Below, piece by piece: positions 22,880 through 31,487 of a stretch of 50,349 nucleotides of DNA. Position numbers and translations under genes: made by a program. The notes under the pieces are model-generated. The model made no database searches and was not told the DNA's origin. It saw only the letters and a list, made by a program, of their open reading frames with translations. Position 1 is the stretch's first letter, and every line of letters begins with the position of its first letter. The stretch is from Desulfovibrionaceae bacterium (GTDB lineage: Bacteria > Desulfobacterota > Desulfovibrionia > Desulfovibrionales > Desulfovibrionaceae), in contig JAVHLG010000031.1 in the NCBI GenBank assembly GCA_031082225.1, positions 1 through 50,349 of the forward strand, written 5' to 3'.

Positions 22880-24178
22880 ATGATCGAATGGCGCGAGGAA
22901 TGGAAAAAACTGGCCTGGATTGCGGCGATTTTTCTGGCCTGCTTTTATCTGCCCGTGGGCAGCCCGAGGTTTGACAACGCCCTGCTTGAGGCCTTCTATC
23001 TGGTGAAGTGGTACGCCCAGGAGCACGTGCTGTTGTGCCTCGTCCCGGCCTTTTTCATCGCCGGGGCCATCGGGGTCTTCGTCAGCCAGGCCTCGGTGAT
23101 GCGATATTTAGGCCCCAAGGCCAACAAGGTTCTGGCCTACGGGGTGGCCTCCTGTTCGGGCTCCATCCTGGCCGTCTGCTCCTGCACCATCCTGCCGCTT
23201 TTCGCGGGCATCTACCGCATGGGCGCGGGCCTGGGACCGGCCTCGGCCTTCCTCTATTCCGGCCCGGCCATCAACATTCTGGCCATCATCCTCACGGCGC
23301 GCATCCTGGGGCCGGAGTTGGGCATCGCCCGGGCCGTAGGGGCCATCGCCTTCAGCGTGGTCATCGGACTGGCCATGCATTTCATCTTCCGCAAGGAGGA
23401 GAAGGCCAAGTGTGCGGCCATGGCCGAACTGCCCGACGAAAAACCGGCCCGGCCCCTGTGGCAGACCGCCCTCTATTTCGCCACCATGGTCGGCATCCTG
23501 GTCTTCGCCAACTGGGGCAGGCCCGACGAGGCCCAGGGCTTCTGGCACATGATCTATGCCGCCAAGTGGACCATCACCTCCTTTTTCGCCGTGGCCCTGG
23601 GGCTGATCCTGGTTGTCTGGTTCAAGATGTCGGCGGGCAAGATGGCCGTCGCCGCAGCCCCGGCCGTGGCCCTGGGCATCGCCTTTCCGCAGGAGCCGTC
23701 CATGGCCTTTACGGTCGCCGTGGTGGGGCTGTCCTTTTTCATCAGCCGCGACGAGGACGAGCTTGGGCAGTGGTTCAAGTCCTCCTGGGACTTCGCCAAG
23801 CAGATCCTGCCGCTTTTGCTCTTCGGCGTGCTCATCGCGGGCGTCCTGCTGGGACGGCCGGGCTACGAGGGACTCATCCCGTCCGAATGGGTCAGCCGGG
23901 CGCTGGGGGGGAACTCCCTTCTGGCCAACTTCGCGGCCTCCTTCGCCGGGGCGTTTATGTACTTCGCCACGCTGACCGAGGTGCCCATCGTGCAGGGCCT
24001 GATCGGCAGCGGCATGGGCAAGGGCCCGGCCCTGGCCCTGCTTCTGGCCGGACCGGCCTTGAGCCTGCCCAACATGCTGGTCATCCGCAGCGTCATGGGC
24101 ACACGCAAGACCGTGGTCTTCGTCTGCCTGGTGGTCGTTTTGGCCACCATCAGCGGGTGGTTGTTCGGGGCGTTGTAA
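22880..24178 (+). CDS. ArsP/DUF318-family permease
   Basis: A 432-residue inner-membrane protein with about ten hydrophobic helices. The two signature blocks of the family are present: CSCTILPLFAGIYRMGAGLG with ASAFLYSGPAIN in the first half, and TEVPIVQGLIGSGMG with GPALSLPNM in the second, an internal repeat as in other members. A charged cytosolic loop lies near 170-195. Known relatives export trivalent organoarsenicals (ArsP) or are assigned to metal efflux; the CSC motif could handle soft-metal thiolates. Start ATG 22880 follows AAAGGA. It has its own ArsR-type operator 23 bp upstream. The substrate is not fixed by sequence. Confidence 0.88.
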   Translation: MIEWREEWKKLAWIAAIFLACFYLPVGSPRFDNALLEAFYLVKWYAQEHVLLCLVPAFFIAGAIGVFVSQASVMRYLGPKANKVLAYGVASCSGSILAVCSCTILPLFAGIYRMGAGLGPASAFLYSGPAINILAIILTARILGPELGIARAVGAIAFSVVIGLAMHFIFRKEEKAKCAAMAELPDEKPARPLWQTALYFATMVGILVFANWGRPDEAQGFWHMIYAAKWTITSFFAVALGLILVVWFKMSAGKMAVAAAPAVALGIAFPQEPSMAFTVAVVGLSFFISRDEDELGQWFKSSWDFAKQILPLLLFGVLIAGVLLGRPGYEGLIPSEWVSRALGGNSLLANFAASFAGAFMYFATLTEVPIVQGLIGSGMGKGPALALLLAGPALSLPNMLVIRSVMGTRKTVVFVCLVVVLATISGWLFGAL

Positions 24179-24216
24179 CCGTCGCCACACACCATAACGA
24201 CATGGAGGACATGACC

Positions 24217-24594
24217 ATGGCTCAAGAGAAAGACTGCGCCTGTTCCACGGCCCCCAAACTGATCTTTTCCTGTTCCGGCGGGGCCGATGTGGGGGCCGTG
24301 GCCGACCGGGCCGCCCGGCGGCTGACCCGGGACGGCGTGGGCAAAATGTTCTGTCTGGCCGGAATCGGCGGCCGGGTCAGCGGCATCGTCAAGTCCACCG
24401 AGGCCGCGTCGAAAATCCTGGCCATCGACGGCTGTCCCCTGGACTGCGCCGCCAAGACCCTGAAAGAGGCCGGTTTCGCCGATTTCGTGCATGTCCGGTT
24501 GACGGATCTGGGCTGCGAAAAGGGCAATACGCCGGTGGATGACGAGCGGGTCGCGGCCATGGCCCAACAAATCACCCCGCTTTTTTCGGAGTAG
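24217..24594 (+). CDS. DGC-domain putative zinc-binding protein
   Basis: A 125-residue cytosolic protein with an N-terminal Cys pair (CACS) and the DGC family pattern: FSCSGGADVG near the start, FCLAGIGGRVSGIV in the middle and DGCPLDCAAKTL. Four conserved cysteines suit a zinc or soft-metal site. Start ATG 24217 has GGAGGA six bases upstream; ATG 24202 and 24211 in frame are less well placed. It is third in the operon. DGC proteins are often found beside metal and redox genes; their biochemical role is unknown. Confidence 0.85.
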   Translation: MAQEKDCACSTAPKLIFSCSGGADVGAVADRAARRLTRDGVGKMFCLAGIGGRVSGIVKSTEAASKILAIDGCPLDCAAKTLKEAGFADFVHVRLTDLGCEKGNTPVDDERVAAMAQQITPLFSE

Positions 24595-24598
24595 CCCC

Positions 24599-25069
24599 AT
24601 GAAAACGCTGGCCGCCCGATTTCCTGCGACGGTTGTTCTGGCCCTGATGCTGACGGGAACCCTCTTTCTGGCCGCCTGCGACAGCGCCGAGGCCCCGAAA
24701 GGCTCCGTCTTCGAGACGGAACTGGCCGCTTCGTCTCAGAAGTCCGGGGCGACGGAGACGGCGCAGAAAAACGACATCCAGGTTCCCGTGCCGGGCATGG
24801 TGACCATGGTGGACCTGGGGGCCAAGTCCTGCATCCCCTGCAAGATGATGACCCCGATCCTGGAAGAGTTGGAGAAGGAATACAAGGACCGGGCGGCCAT
24901 CGTGTTCATCGATGTCTGGAAACGTCCGGACCAGACTCCGCTTTTCGGCATACGGGCCATTCCGACCCAGATCTTTTACGACAAAAACGGCAAAGAGGTC
25001 CGGCGGCACGAGGGATTCATGGACAAAGAGTCCATCGTGGCCGTTCTGGAAGGCCTTTTGAAACAATGA
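24599..25069 (+). CDS. periplasmic thioredoxin-like lipoprotein
   Basis: A 156-residue lipoprotein (lipobox LAAC, Cys27) with a thioredoxin domain from about residue 60. The active site is CIPC (78-81) in GAKSCIPCKMM, and the cis-Pro loop is AIPTQIFY. The linker 28-58 is Ser/Ala/Gln-rich. It should act as a thiol-disulfide exchanger at the outside face of a membrane. Start ATG 24599 lies 4 bp after the previous stop and has GGAG upstream. The CcdA-type gene downstream is the natural electron source for it. Confidence 0.92.
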   Translation: MKTLAARFPATVVLALMLTGTLFLAACDSAEAPKGSVFETELAASSQKSGATETAQKNDIQVPVPGMVTMVDLGAKSCIPCKMMTPILEELEKEYKDRAAIVFIDVWKRPDQTPLFGIRAIPTQIFYDKNGKEVRRHEGFMDKESIVAVLEGLLKQ

Positions 25070-25109
25070 CGCGGCAGTGGCCGCGAGTAAACCCACAAGG
25101 AGAACGATC

Positions 25110-25346
25110 ATGGACATCAAGGTTCTGGGGCCCGGCTGCCCCAAATGCAAGGAAGTGGAGAAGCTGGCCATGGACGCGGTGCGGGAATCCGGCGTGGCGG
25201 CCAATGTGGAAAAGATTTCGGATTTGAAGGACATCATGAACTACGGGGTGTTCTCCACCCCGGCCGTGGTCATCGACGGCGTGGTCAAATCCGTGGGCAA
25301 GGTTCCCTCGAAGAAGGAAATTTTGTCCTGGATCAAACCGGCGTAA
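25110..25346 (+). CDS. small thioredoxin-family protein
   Basis: A 78-residue cytosolic mini-thioredoxin with CPKC (10-13) directly after the first strand (IKVLGPGCPKC) and cis-Pro at FSTPAVVIDG. This is the short MTH895/TM0996-type fold, often encoded next to DUF318 permeases. Start ATG 25110 follows AAGGAG. No signal peptide, so it works in the cytosol, perhaps reducing the DGC protein or the substrate of the permease (inference). Confidence 0.9.
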   Translation: MDIKVLGPGCPKCKEVEKLAMDAVRESGVAANVEKISDLKDIMNYGVFSTPAVVIDGVVKSVGKVPSKKEILSWIKPA

Positions 25347-25455
25347 CGCCAGAGGCCGACCAGGCCGCGTCGGCCGGGATGGACCTGCGGCCAGGGAAGC
25401 CGCCTCCCCGGGCCGCTTAAACAGGCCGGTGGATGCCGGTCCCGTAAGGACGATC

Positions 25456-26160
25456 ATGGACCAATTCTTTCTGACCGTAAACCAATGGATGACCGGCGGC
25501 ACGGCCATCGCCGCCCTGGGCTGTTTCCTCTGGGGCATGGTCAGCGTGCTGCTTAGCCCCTGCCATCTGGCCTCCATCCCGCTCATCGTCGGCTATGTCG
25601 GCGGGCAGGACGACTCGGTAAAGGGCCGCAGCGCGGCGCTGTATGCGGTCCTTTTCACCTTCGGACTGTTTGTGACCATCGCCCTGGTGGGCGTGGTCTG
25701 CGCGCTTTTGGGACGGATGCTGGGCGATATCGGCTCCTGGTGGACGATTCTCATCGGGATGGTCCTGGTCTGGGTCTCCCTGGACATGCTCGGCGTGGCC
25801 CGCTGCTCCATGTCCGGCAGCCTGATGGGGAAAATCCGCCTGAAAGGACTTTCCGGGGCCTTGGTCCTGGGCCTGGGCTACGGCCTCCTGTCCGGCTCGT
25901 GCACCTTCGGGTTCATCGCCCCCATCCTGGCGGTCATCACCATCCAGGACAAGCTGGCCACGGGCTTGCTTTTCATCCTGCTTTTCGGCATCGGGCACTG
26001 CCTGCCCATTGTGGTGGCCGGAAGCTCCACGGCCTGGGTCAAACGCATGCTGGCCAAAAGCGCCTTCCATGAAGCCAGCGGGCGGTTCCGGAAGCTGGCC
26101 GGGGGCATGATCGCCCTTTTGGGGCTGTATTTCATCATCCGACCCTTTCTCGAATCGTGA
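25456..26160 (+). CDS. CcdA/DsbD-type membrane thiol transporter
   Basis: A 234-residue protein with six hydrophobic helices. Helix 1 carries LLSPCHLASIP (C36) and helix 4 SGSCTFGF (C149), the two cysteines that carry electrons across the membrane in CcdA. The family moves reducing equivalents from cytosolic thioredoxin to periplasmic thioredoxin-like proteins. Start ATG 25456 follows AAGGA. In this operon it can link the cytosolic mini-thioredoxin to the thioredoxin lipoprotein, which gives a complete inside-to-outside redox path. Confidence 0.9.
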   Translation: MDQFFLTVNQWMTGGTAIAALGCFLWGMVSVLLSPCHLASIPLIVGYVGGQDDSVKGRSAALYAVLFTFGLFVTIALVGVVCALLGRMLGDIGSWWTILIGMVLVWVSLDMLGVARCSMSGSLMGKIRLKGLSGALVLGLGYGLLSGSCTFGFIAPILAVITIQDKLATGLLFILLFGIGHCLPIVVAGSSTAWVKRMLAKSAFHEASGRFRKLAGGMIALLGLYFIIRPFLES

Positions 26161-26168
26161 GGCGTAAA

Positions 26169-26699
26169 ATGAATCGCGTACGAAACACGGTTGTCCAGTC
26201 GGGATACATCCTTGTGCTGGCGGTTCTGTGCGGACTGGGGGCAAATCTTGTCCGCCCCGACGGCCTGCCCATGGTCCAGGCCCAGGGGAGCGCCGTCACC
26301 CTGCCGTCGGATTCGGGGGAGATCGCCCTCAAAGACGCCCTGCTGCTTTTCGCCTCCAGGCGGGCGCTTTTTCTCGACGCCAGAAGCGGCTTTGAATTCG
26401 CCGACGGCCACATCCAGGGGGCGGTGAACGTCCCGGTGGACGATTTCGAACTGGTCTTCCCCAAACTCGCCGACCGGTTCGAGACGGTGGACGCGGTCAT
26501 CACCTATTGCGACGGGGAGCGCTGTCCGCTGAGCACGGACCTGGCCAGGCTCTTGATGGATCGCGGCGTGAAAAACGTGTTCGTCTTAAAAAACGGCTGG
26601 TCCGTCTGGAACAATGAGCGTCTTCCGGTGGAAAAGGGCCAGCGGTTGGAGAGCCTTTTGGACCTTCGCGACAATCTGTGCGTGGAGTGCGCCAGGTGA
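26169..26699 (+). CDS. exported single-domain rhodanese
   Basis: A 176-residue protein with an N-terminal export signal or anchor (about 12-34) and one rhodanese domain. The active loop YCDGERCPLS has C114 as persulfide cysteine and a second Cys119, a variant seen in periplasmic rhodaneses; the domain otherwise has LFLDARSGFEFADGHIQGAVNVP. Two more cysteines end the protein (NLCVECAR). Start ATG 26169 follows GAGG. It would move sulfane sulfur outside the membrane, or use its cysteines for redox. It overlaps the next gene by GTGA. Confidence 0.88.
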   Translation: MNRVRNTVVQSGYILVLAVLCGLGANLVRPDGLPMVQAQGSAVTLPSDSGEIALKDALLLFASRRALFLDARSGFEFADGHIQGAVNVPVDDFELVFPKLADRFETVDAVITYCDGERCPLSTDLARLLMDRGVKNVFVLKNGWSVWNNERLPVEKGQRLESLLDLRDNLCVECAR

Positions 26700-27124
26700 A
26701 AGCGGTCGCCATGGCGCTTCGCGTGGTGGTGGCGGGCATCTTTTTATACGCCAGCTACGACAAGATCCTGCATCCGGCGGATTTCGCAGCCATCATCAAG
26801 GACTACCGCATCCTGCCGGACATTCTGGTCAATCCGGCGGCCATCATCCTGCCCTGGCTGGAGCTGATCCTGGGGGTGCTGCTTGTGACGGGGAAATGGC
26901 TGGAAGGCGCCCTGTTTTTGGTCAATGTGCTGATGCTCGTGTTTTGGACCGCCCTGATCGTGAACGCCGTTCGCGGCATTGACGTCGGATGCGGCTGTTT
27001 CTCGACAGCCAAGGACAGCGGCGGCGACATGGCCTGGTATCTTTTCCGGGACGGCTTTTTCGTGCTGCTTGGCCTTGCCGCCTGGCGTCTGTGCGTCTTC
27101 AGAAACAAGCCCGCCGCGCCATGA
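26696..27124 (+). CDS. MauE/DoxX-type membrane protein
   Basis: A 142-residue protein with four hydrophobic helices and the MauE signature DVGCGCF (C99, C101) before the last helix, which includes FRDGFF. MauE is needed, with the thioredoxin-like MauD, for disulfide formation in methylamine dehydrogenase; DoxX relatives take part in sulfur oxidation. Start GTG 26696 overlaps the previous stop (GTGA); an in-frame ATG at 26711 is possible. As the last of eight genes it closes the redox set and may pass electrons between quinones and the thioredoxins (inference). Confidence 0.82.
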   Translation: MKAVAMALRVVVAGIFLYASYDKILHPADFAAIIKDYRILPDILVNPAAIILPWLELILGVLLVTGKWLEGALFLVNVLMLVFWTALIVNAVRGIDVGCGCFSTAKDSGGDMAWYLFRDGFFVLLGLAAWRLCVFRNKPAAP

Positions 27125-27218
27125 TCGGGAAACGGCGCATCGCCACCACCTGACCAGGGACTGCCCAACGCCTGCGGCCTCGTGGCCACAGTGAAGGCCC
27201 CCTCTGACCGATGACAAA

Positions 27219-27242
27219 GCCCCGGCTTCGAAATGCCGGGGC
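27219..27242. terminator. bidirectional hairpin between convergent units
   Basis: GCCCCGGC and GCCGGGGC pair around an 8-nt loop, with AAA before the stem (UUU after it on the minus strand) and CTT after it. It lies about 95 bp past the last gene of the plus-strand operon and about 95 bp past the minus-strand methyltransferase. Confidence 0.65.
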
Positions 27243-27335
27243 CTTGCGCCGCCGCATGCAAACGAACTGTCCGTGATGCCTTGGGGCCCGGGGCCGTATT
27301 CGCCTTGCAGCCGGTTGCAGGCCTTCTCCATCTGG

Positions 27336-29132
27336 TCACCCCGGCTGGCCGCTTCCTTCAGGCCCCTGCGGCGGCCGCCCCTGGGCCGCCAGCCAGCAGT
27401 CGAGCATGGCGTCCGGACGCAGGAAAAGCGGGGCCAGATGCATCCGGCGCAGCACCAGCCGCCGGGCCGCCTCCCCGATCACCACCCGCTGCAACTGCGT
27501 CTCCAGGAACACGGCGTCCTCCACCTCCCGACGCGACAAGGGAAACCCCGCCTCGGCCAGGATGGCCACGGACAGGTCGAAGATGCTCCTGTTCCGGGCC
27601 TCCTGGCTTGATGCCGCGCTGTGCAACCGGCTTATGAGGTGGAACAGCCCCCGCAGCATGACGAATCCCAGGGGCGGCGGCGTGGCCGCGATCCATTCCA
27701 GGTCGAAGAAGCGAAACGAACCGTCTTCTTGGCGGATGGCGTTGAGGGGCACGGCGTCGACATGGTTTTTCGGCAGGGGCACGCCCAGAAGGCCCCGGGC
27801 CGTGGCCTCGGCCGGGGTCACGCGGGCCCGCTGGCACAGGTGGACGGCGAAGGGGGCGTACCAGTCGGCCAGATCGCGCAGGGTCCAGCCCGGACGGTTG
27901 ATGCGGGCGATGCCGCCAGCGGCGAACAACTCCCCGGCGATCATGGGCTCGGTTTTGATGCGTTGCGTAATCGCTCCCTGGACCGGCGGCGCGTCGGGAT
28001 ACAGGGCGCGGCGCTCGAAGCGCAGGCCGCCGCTGTCCCTGATGAGGGTGGTCGTTTTGGCGAAGGCCCGCCGCCGGGCCGTGGAATAGATGTGGCACAG
28101 GACCTCAGCGTCCCCCGGGGCGGACGTGTCCGAGAGGCGCCCCCCCGTAGACGAGGCGACCAGGAAGGAATTGGCCAGATCCGGCAGCAGGCCGTTACGG
28201 TGGACCACCCCCCAGGCGCGCTCCTCCGAGAACAGGCGCAGGTACGCGGCCCCCTGGGACGGCGCGCCCGCCGTGAGGAAAAGGGCCTGAAGGCCCATGT
28301 CCCGGGCCGCCGCTCCGGCCTCGGTCACGATCATGGTCGGCATCTTGTAGTCGGGAAAGGGATAGAGAAAGCGGTTGGCGGCGAAACCGGCCCGGCGCAG
28401 CCGCCCGTCGAGTTCCAGACGGCCGAAGGTGACGGGCTGGCCCGGACCGTAGACGTCGTTGAGGCCGTAATACGGCGTGCCCAGGTGGTCCTCGGGGGCC
28501 CCGGCCAGATACTTCAGCCCCATCTGGTTCTCGATGGCGGTGACCAGCAGTCCGTCCTTGGCCAAAAGGGCGGCGGCCCGGTCCAAAAGCCAACCGACCC
28601 CGTCGCCGCCCGGCATGATGACGTCGCCGTATTCGAGAACGCCGATGAGGGTCACGGCGGCAAAGGGACCGGGCAGGGCGAAGCGCTCGATGGCGTCGGC
28701 CACCACATGCACGTTGTCCAGGTCGCGGCAGCGGGCGGCGGCCACGGCGGCCCGGGACGCGGACCCCTCCAGGGCCAGCACCTCAAATCCCTTCTCCCGA
28801 CCCAGTTCGCCGAGATACCGGGTGATGGCCCCGCACCCCGCCCCGATCTCCAGCACCACGCCGCCCCGGGGCGCGAGGGTGTCCTCCAGGGGGCGCAACA
28901 GGTTCTGGCGCTCGTGGGTCAGATGATAGATGGCGGGCCAGTCGGCGGCAGCGGCGGCCAGTTCCATGGACCCCACGGCCACGTCGCGGGCCTGGCGCAC
29001 CATGTCCAGGAGCCGCCGCTCCGTGTCCACGCCGTCGCTGTACCAGAATCCGTCGGCGTTGCCGGGCCGGATCCAAAACGTGCCGTCCGGGGCGGGGACG
29101 TAGGCCGCGCCGAGGGCCTCAGGCAGTCGCAT
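27336..29132 (-). CDS. SAM-dependent methyltransferase with kinase-like C-terminal region
   Basis: A 598-residue soluble protein. After about 100 residues comes a class I methyltransferase domain: VVLEIGAGCGAITRYLGE, LEGSASRAAVAAARC, ADAIERFALPGPFAAVTLIGVLEY. A second large domain follows from about 330. Near its end, NHVDAVPLNAI...FRFFDLEWIA looks like the catalytic and metal-binding loops of aminoglycoside/choline kinases (H-x-D-x-x-x-x-N and D-x-E-W) in a worn form. Start ATG 29132 has GGGGAG upstream; longer in-frame starts add low-complexity Arg/Pro sequence. It is monocistronic. A role in polysaccharide or small-molecule modification is inferred; the kinase-like match is by eye and could be non-catalytic. 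Confidence 0.75.
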   Translation of the reverse strand: MRLPEALGAAYVPAPDGTFWIRPGNADGFWYSDGVDTERRLLDMVRQARDVAVGSMELAAAAADWPAIYHLTHERQNLLRPLEDTLAPRGGVVLEIGAGCGAITRYLGELGREKGFEVLALEGSASRAAVAAARCRDLDNVHVVADAIERFALPGPFAAVTLIGVLEYGDVIMPGGDGVGWLLDRAAALLAKDGLLVTAIENQMGLKYLAGAPEDHLGTPYYGLNDVYGPGQPVTFGRLELDGRLRRAGFAANRFLYPFPDYKMPTMIVTEAGAAARDMGLQALFLTAGAPSQGAAYLRLFSEERAWGVVHRNGLLPDLANSFLVASSTGGRLSDTSAPGDAEVLCHIYSTARRRAFAKTTTLIRDSGGLRFERRALYPDAPPVQGAITQRIKTEPMIAGELFAAGGIARINRPGWTLRDLADWYAPFAVHLCQRARVTPAEATARGLLGVPLPKNHVDAVPLNAIRQEDGSFRFFDLEWIAATPPPLGFVMLRGLFHLISRLHSAASSQEARNRSIFDLSVAILAEAGFPLSRREVEDAVFLETQLQRVVIGEAARRLVLRRMHLAPLFLRPDAMLDCWLAAQGRPPQGPEGSGQPG

Positions 29133-29515
29133 GCCTGCTCCCCGGCCGCCGCACCGACGTCCGCCCGCCCGATCCTGGCGGGATGGGCCGGTTGCGCCGG
29201 AAGGCCGGACCGGACTCCCGGCCAGGCATCCGGCCGGTCGCGGGGGATGGCGTCGCCCTGCCGGGTCGCGGCAGGAGGCGGCGTGGCGGATGCGGCATGG
29301 CATGCTCCTGGTGCGGTCGGCCACGGCGGCGGCGAAGCGGAAAAAAAGCCGACCGGTCCGATCCCTGAAAAAAGTAGTCCAGCCAAGCAAGCATTGTCCA
29401 GTCCACGGCTTCCCCCGCGCCCGGGATTATCGTACACCAGGACCGAACACCCCTCTCGCGAGCGTGTCCGCGCCCGGCCGCGCCGCGACAGGGAACACCT
29501 CCGGAGGACGCCGTC
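29133..29515. other. gene-free divergent intergenic region
   Basis: About 380 bp between the divergent methyltransferase and DUF389 genes, so two promoters are expected. A string TACGATAATC on the minus strand near 29430 could be a -10, without a good -35. No supported gene. Confidence 0.4.
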
Positions 29516-31246
29516 ATGCACGGTCCGCTTGGACAATGGTTCGTGCGGTTTCGGGTGGCCAATGACAAGGCCGAAGGCATTGTGGCCGAGATCGCCCGGG
29601 GATCGACCCCGGGGGCCGGGTTCTACGCCCTGATCTCCGCAGCCGCCCTGATCGCCAGCCTCGGGCTTGTGGCCAACAGCCCCGCCGTGATCATCGGGGC
29701 CATGCTGGTGTCCCCGCTTATGTCCCCCATCTTCGGCATCTCCCTGGGCATGATCCGGGGCGACGCCTCGCTTCTGGGCAAATCCGTGCGGGCCGAGATC
29801 TCGGGCATGGCCCTGGCCGTGGCCTTCGGGGCCCTGTTCGGGCTTTTGCCGGTGATGGTCGAGGCCACCCCGGAGATGCTGGCCCGCACCCAGCCCACCC
29901 TGCTCGACCTCCTGGTGGCGGTCTTTGCCGGGTTCGCCGGCACCCTGGCCATGGTGGACGACCGCATCAGCCCGGCCCTGCCGGGCGTGGCCATCGCCAC
30001 GGCCATCGTGCCGCCCCTGGCCACCTGCGGGCTGTGTCTGGCGACCGGGGCCACCCAGGGGGCCAGCGGCGCTTTCCTGCTTTTTTTCGCCAACTTCGTG
30101 GCCATCCTTTTGGTGTCGGCCCTGACCTTCCTGGCCGCCGGACTGGCCGGAGGCGGGGCCAGACGGGTGGCCGGGAACATGGCCGTGGCCATTCTGGGAT
30201 TTTTGCTCGTCTCAGCCTATCTGACCAGTTCCCTGGCCTCCATCATCGCCGACCACCGCCAGGAGGAACGGGTCAGAAGCGCCCTGGAGACCGTCCTGGC
30301 CGAGGATCCCAACGTCTCCCTGGTGTCGGTGCAACGCAAGGACACAGGCGGCGGCGTGGACATCCTGGCCAGCGTGCGCGCCTCCAGGTATCTCGAACCG
30401 GGCCGGGTGGCGGAACTGGAGAAGGCCGTGGCCGAGGGACTGAAAAGGGACGTGCGTCTGGCCGTACGCTGCACGCTCAACAAGGACATCTTCCCGCCCG
30501 GCGGCGCGGTCATGGTGGCGGCCCCGTCCCTGGACGGGGCGCTTTTCACGGACAAGGCCCCCAAGGACGTCAAAAGGCTGCAGACAGCCGAACAGGCCCT
30601 GCGCGAATACCTCTCCGCTCGTCCCCAGATCCTGCTTATGGATGTGGATCTGGTGCACCTGGCCGACGAGCCGGTCGTGTTGGCCACCATGCAGAGCCCG
30701 CGCACCATGATCCCCCAGGAGGTCGCCGAGGTGGAGACCCTCCTGCGCCAGCGCCTGGGCGACGCCGACATCCGGCTGCTGGCCCGCTTCCTGACCCCGG
30801 AGGACATGGCCTCCGACGGCCGCATCCTATACGGCCGGGCCCACTTCGGCCCCCGGGACGAGGCGGCCCAGGCCGTGGCCGGGGTGGTGCGAAACGCCCT
30901 GGCCGGTCTGCCGGAACTCTTCGTGACCGCGCTGGACGTGGTGCGCCAGGGGCAGGAGTTCCTGGCCCGGGCCGAAATCGTGGGGGCGCGGTTGATCACG
31001 CCCAGTGAGATCAGCCAGATCGAGGCCCGGGCCCAGGCGGCGGCAGGCGCGACCGTGCGATTGGCGGCCTGGTCCCGGGTGGCGCTCATGGTCACGGATT
31101 CGCGGTATCAGCCCGTGGAGGAATATACCAGACAGCGCCTGGCTTCCGGCCAGGGAGAGGCGGAAGCGACGCTTCCGGCGCCGGATGCGCCATCAGCCCC
31201 AGTCGCGCCCGGCACGTCGGCTGCACAGGGCGCGCCTGGACCATGA
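29516..31246 (+). CDS. DUF389 (TIGR00341-type) membrane protein
   Basis: A 576-residue inner-membrane protein. The first 240 residues hold the DUF389 core of six or so helices, with the marks LISAAALIASLGLVANSPAV, GAMLVSPLMSPIFG, FGALFGLLPVM, DRISPALPGVAIATAIVPPL. A long soluble C-terminal part (about 245-545) follows, with periodic beta-alpha segments, then a Pro/Ala tail. Start ATG 29516 has GGAGGA seven bases upstream. Function of the family is unknown. It is a single-gene unit. Confidence 0.9.
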   Translation: MHGPLGQWFVRFRVANDKAEGIVAEIARGSTPGAGFYALISAAALIASLGLVANSPAVIIGAMLVSPLMSPIFGISLGMIRGDASLLGKSVRAEISGMALAVAFGALFGLLPVMVEATPEMLARTQPTLLDLLVAVFAGFAGTLAMVDDRISPALPGVAIATAIVPPLATCGLCLATGATQGASGAFLLFFANFVAILLVSALTFLAAGLAGGGARRVAGNMAVAILGFLLVSAYLTSSLASIIADHRQEERVRSALETVLAEDPNVSLVSVQRKDTGGGVDILASVRASRYLEPGRVAELEKAVAEGLKRDVRLAVRCTLNKDIFPPGGAVMVAAPSLDGALFTDKAPKDVKRLQTAEQALREYLSARPQILLMDVDLVHLADEPVVLATMQSPRTMIPQEVAEVETLLRQRLGDADIRLLARFLTPEDMASDGRILYGRAHFGPRDEAAQAVAGVVRNALAGLPELFVTALDVVRQGQEFLARAEIVGARLITPSEISQIEARAQAAAGATVRLAAWSRVALMVTDSRYQPVEEYTRQRLASGQGEAEATLPAPDAPSAPVAPGTSAAQGAPGP

Positions 31247-31487
31247 CCGGCGGTTCCGGATTCAACACATAAACCGGCGTATTCTTTCGAAATCGCTCAT
31301 GTGGCGACATGGCGGAGTTGTGGCGCGTTCCGACACGCCGACAAAGGGATTCCGCACATGCCCGCGTTCACCATCATCCTCGCCCAATCCCCATCGGCGT
31401 CATGGCATCCGTGGCCTGTCCGCCACCATGTCAGCCCGGCCGGGCGAAGCGATGACAGCCATTTTCAACCTTCTCCGGCACGACGCC
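31247..31487. other. short gene-free region between convergent genes
   Basis: About 240 bp past the stops of the DUF389 and dikinase-like genes. No clear terminator stem with U-run and no gene. Confidence 0.4.
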
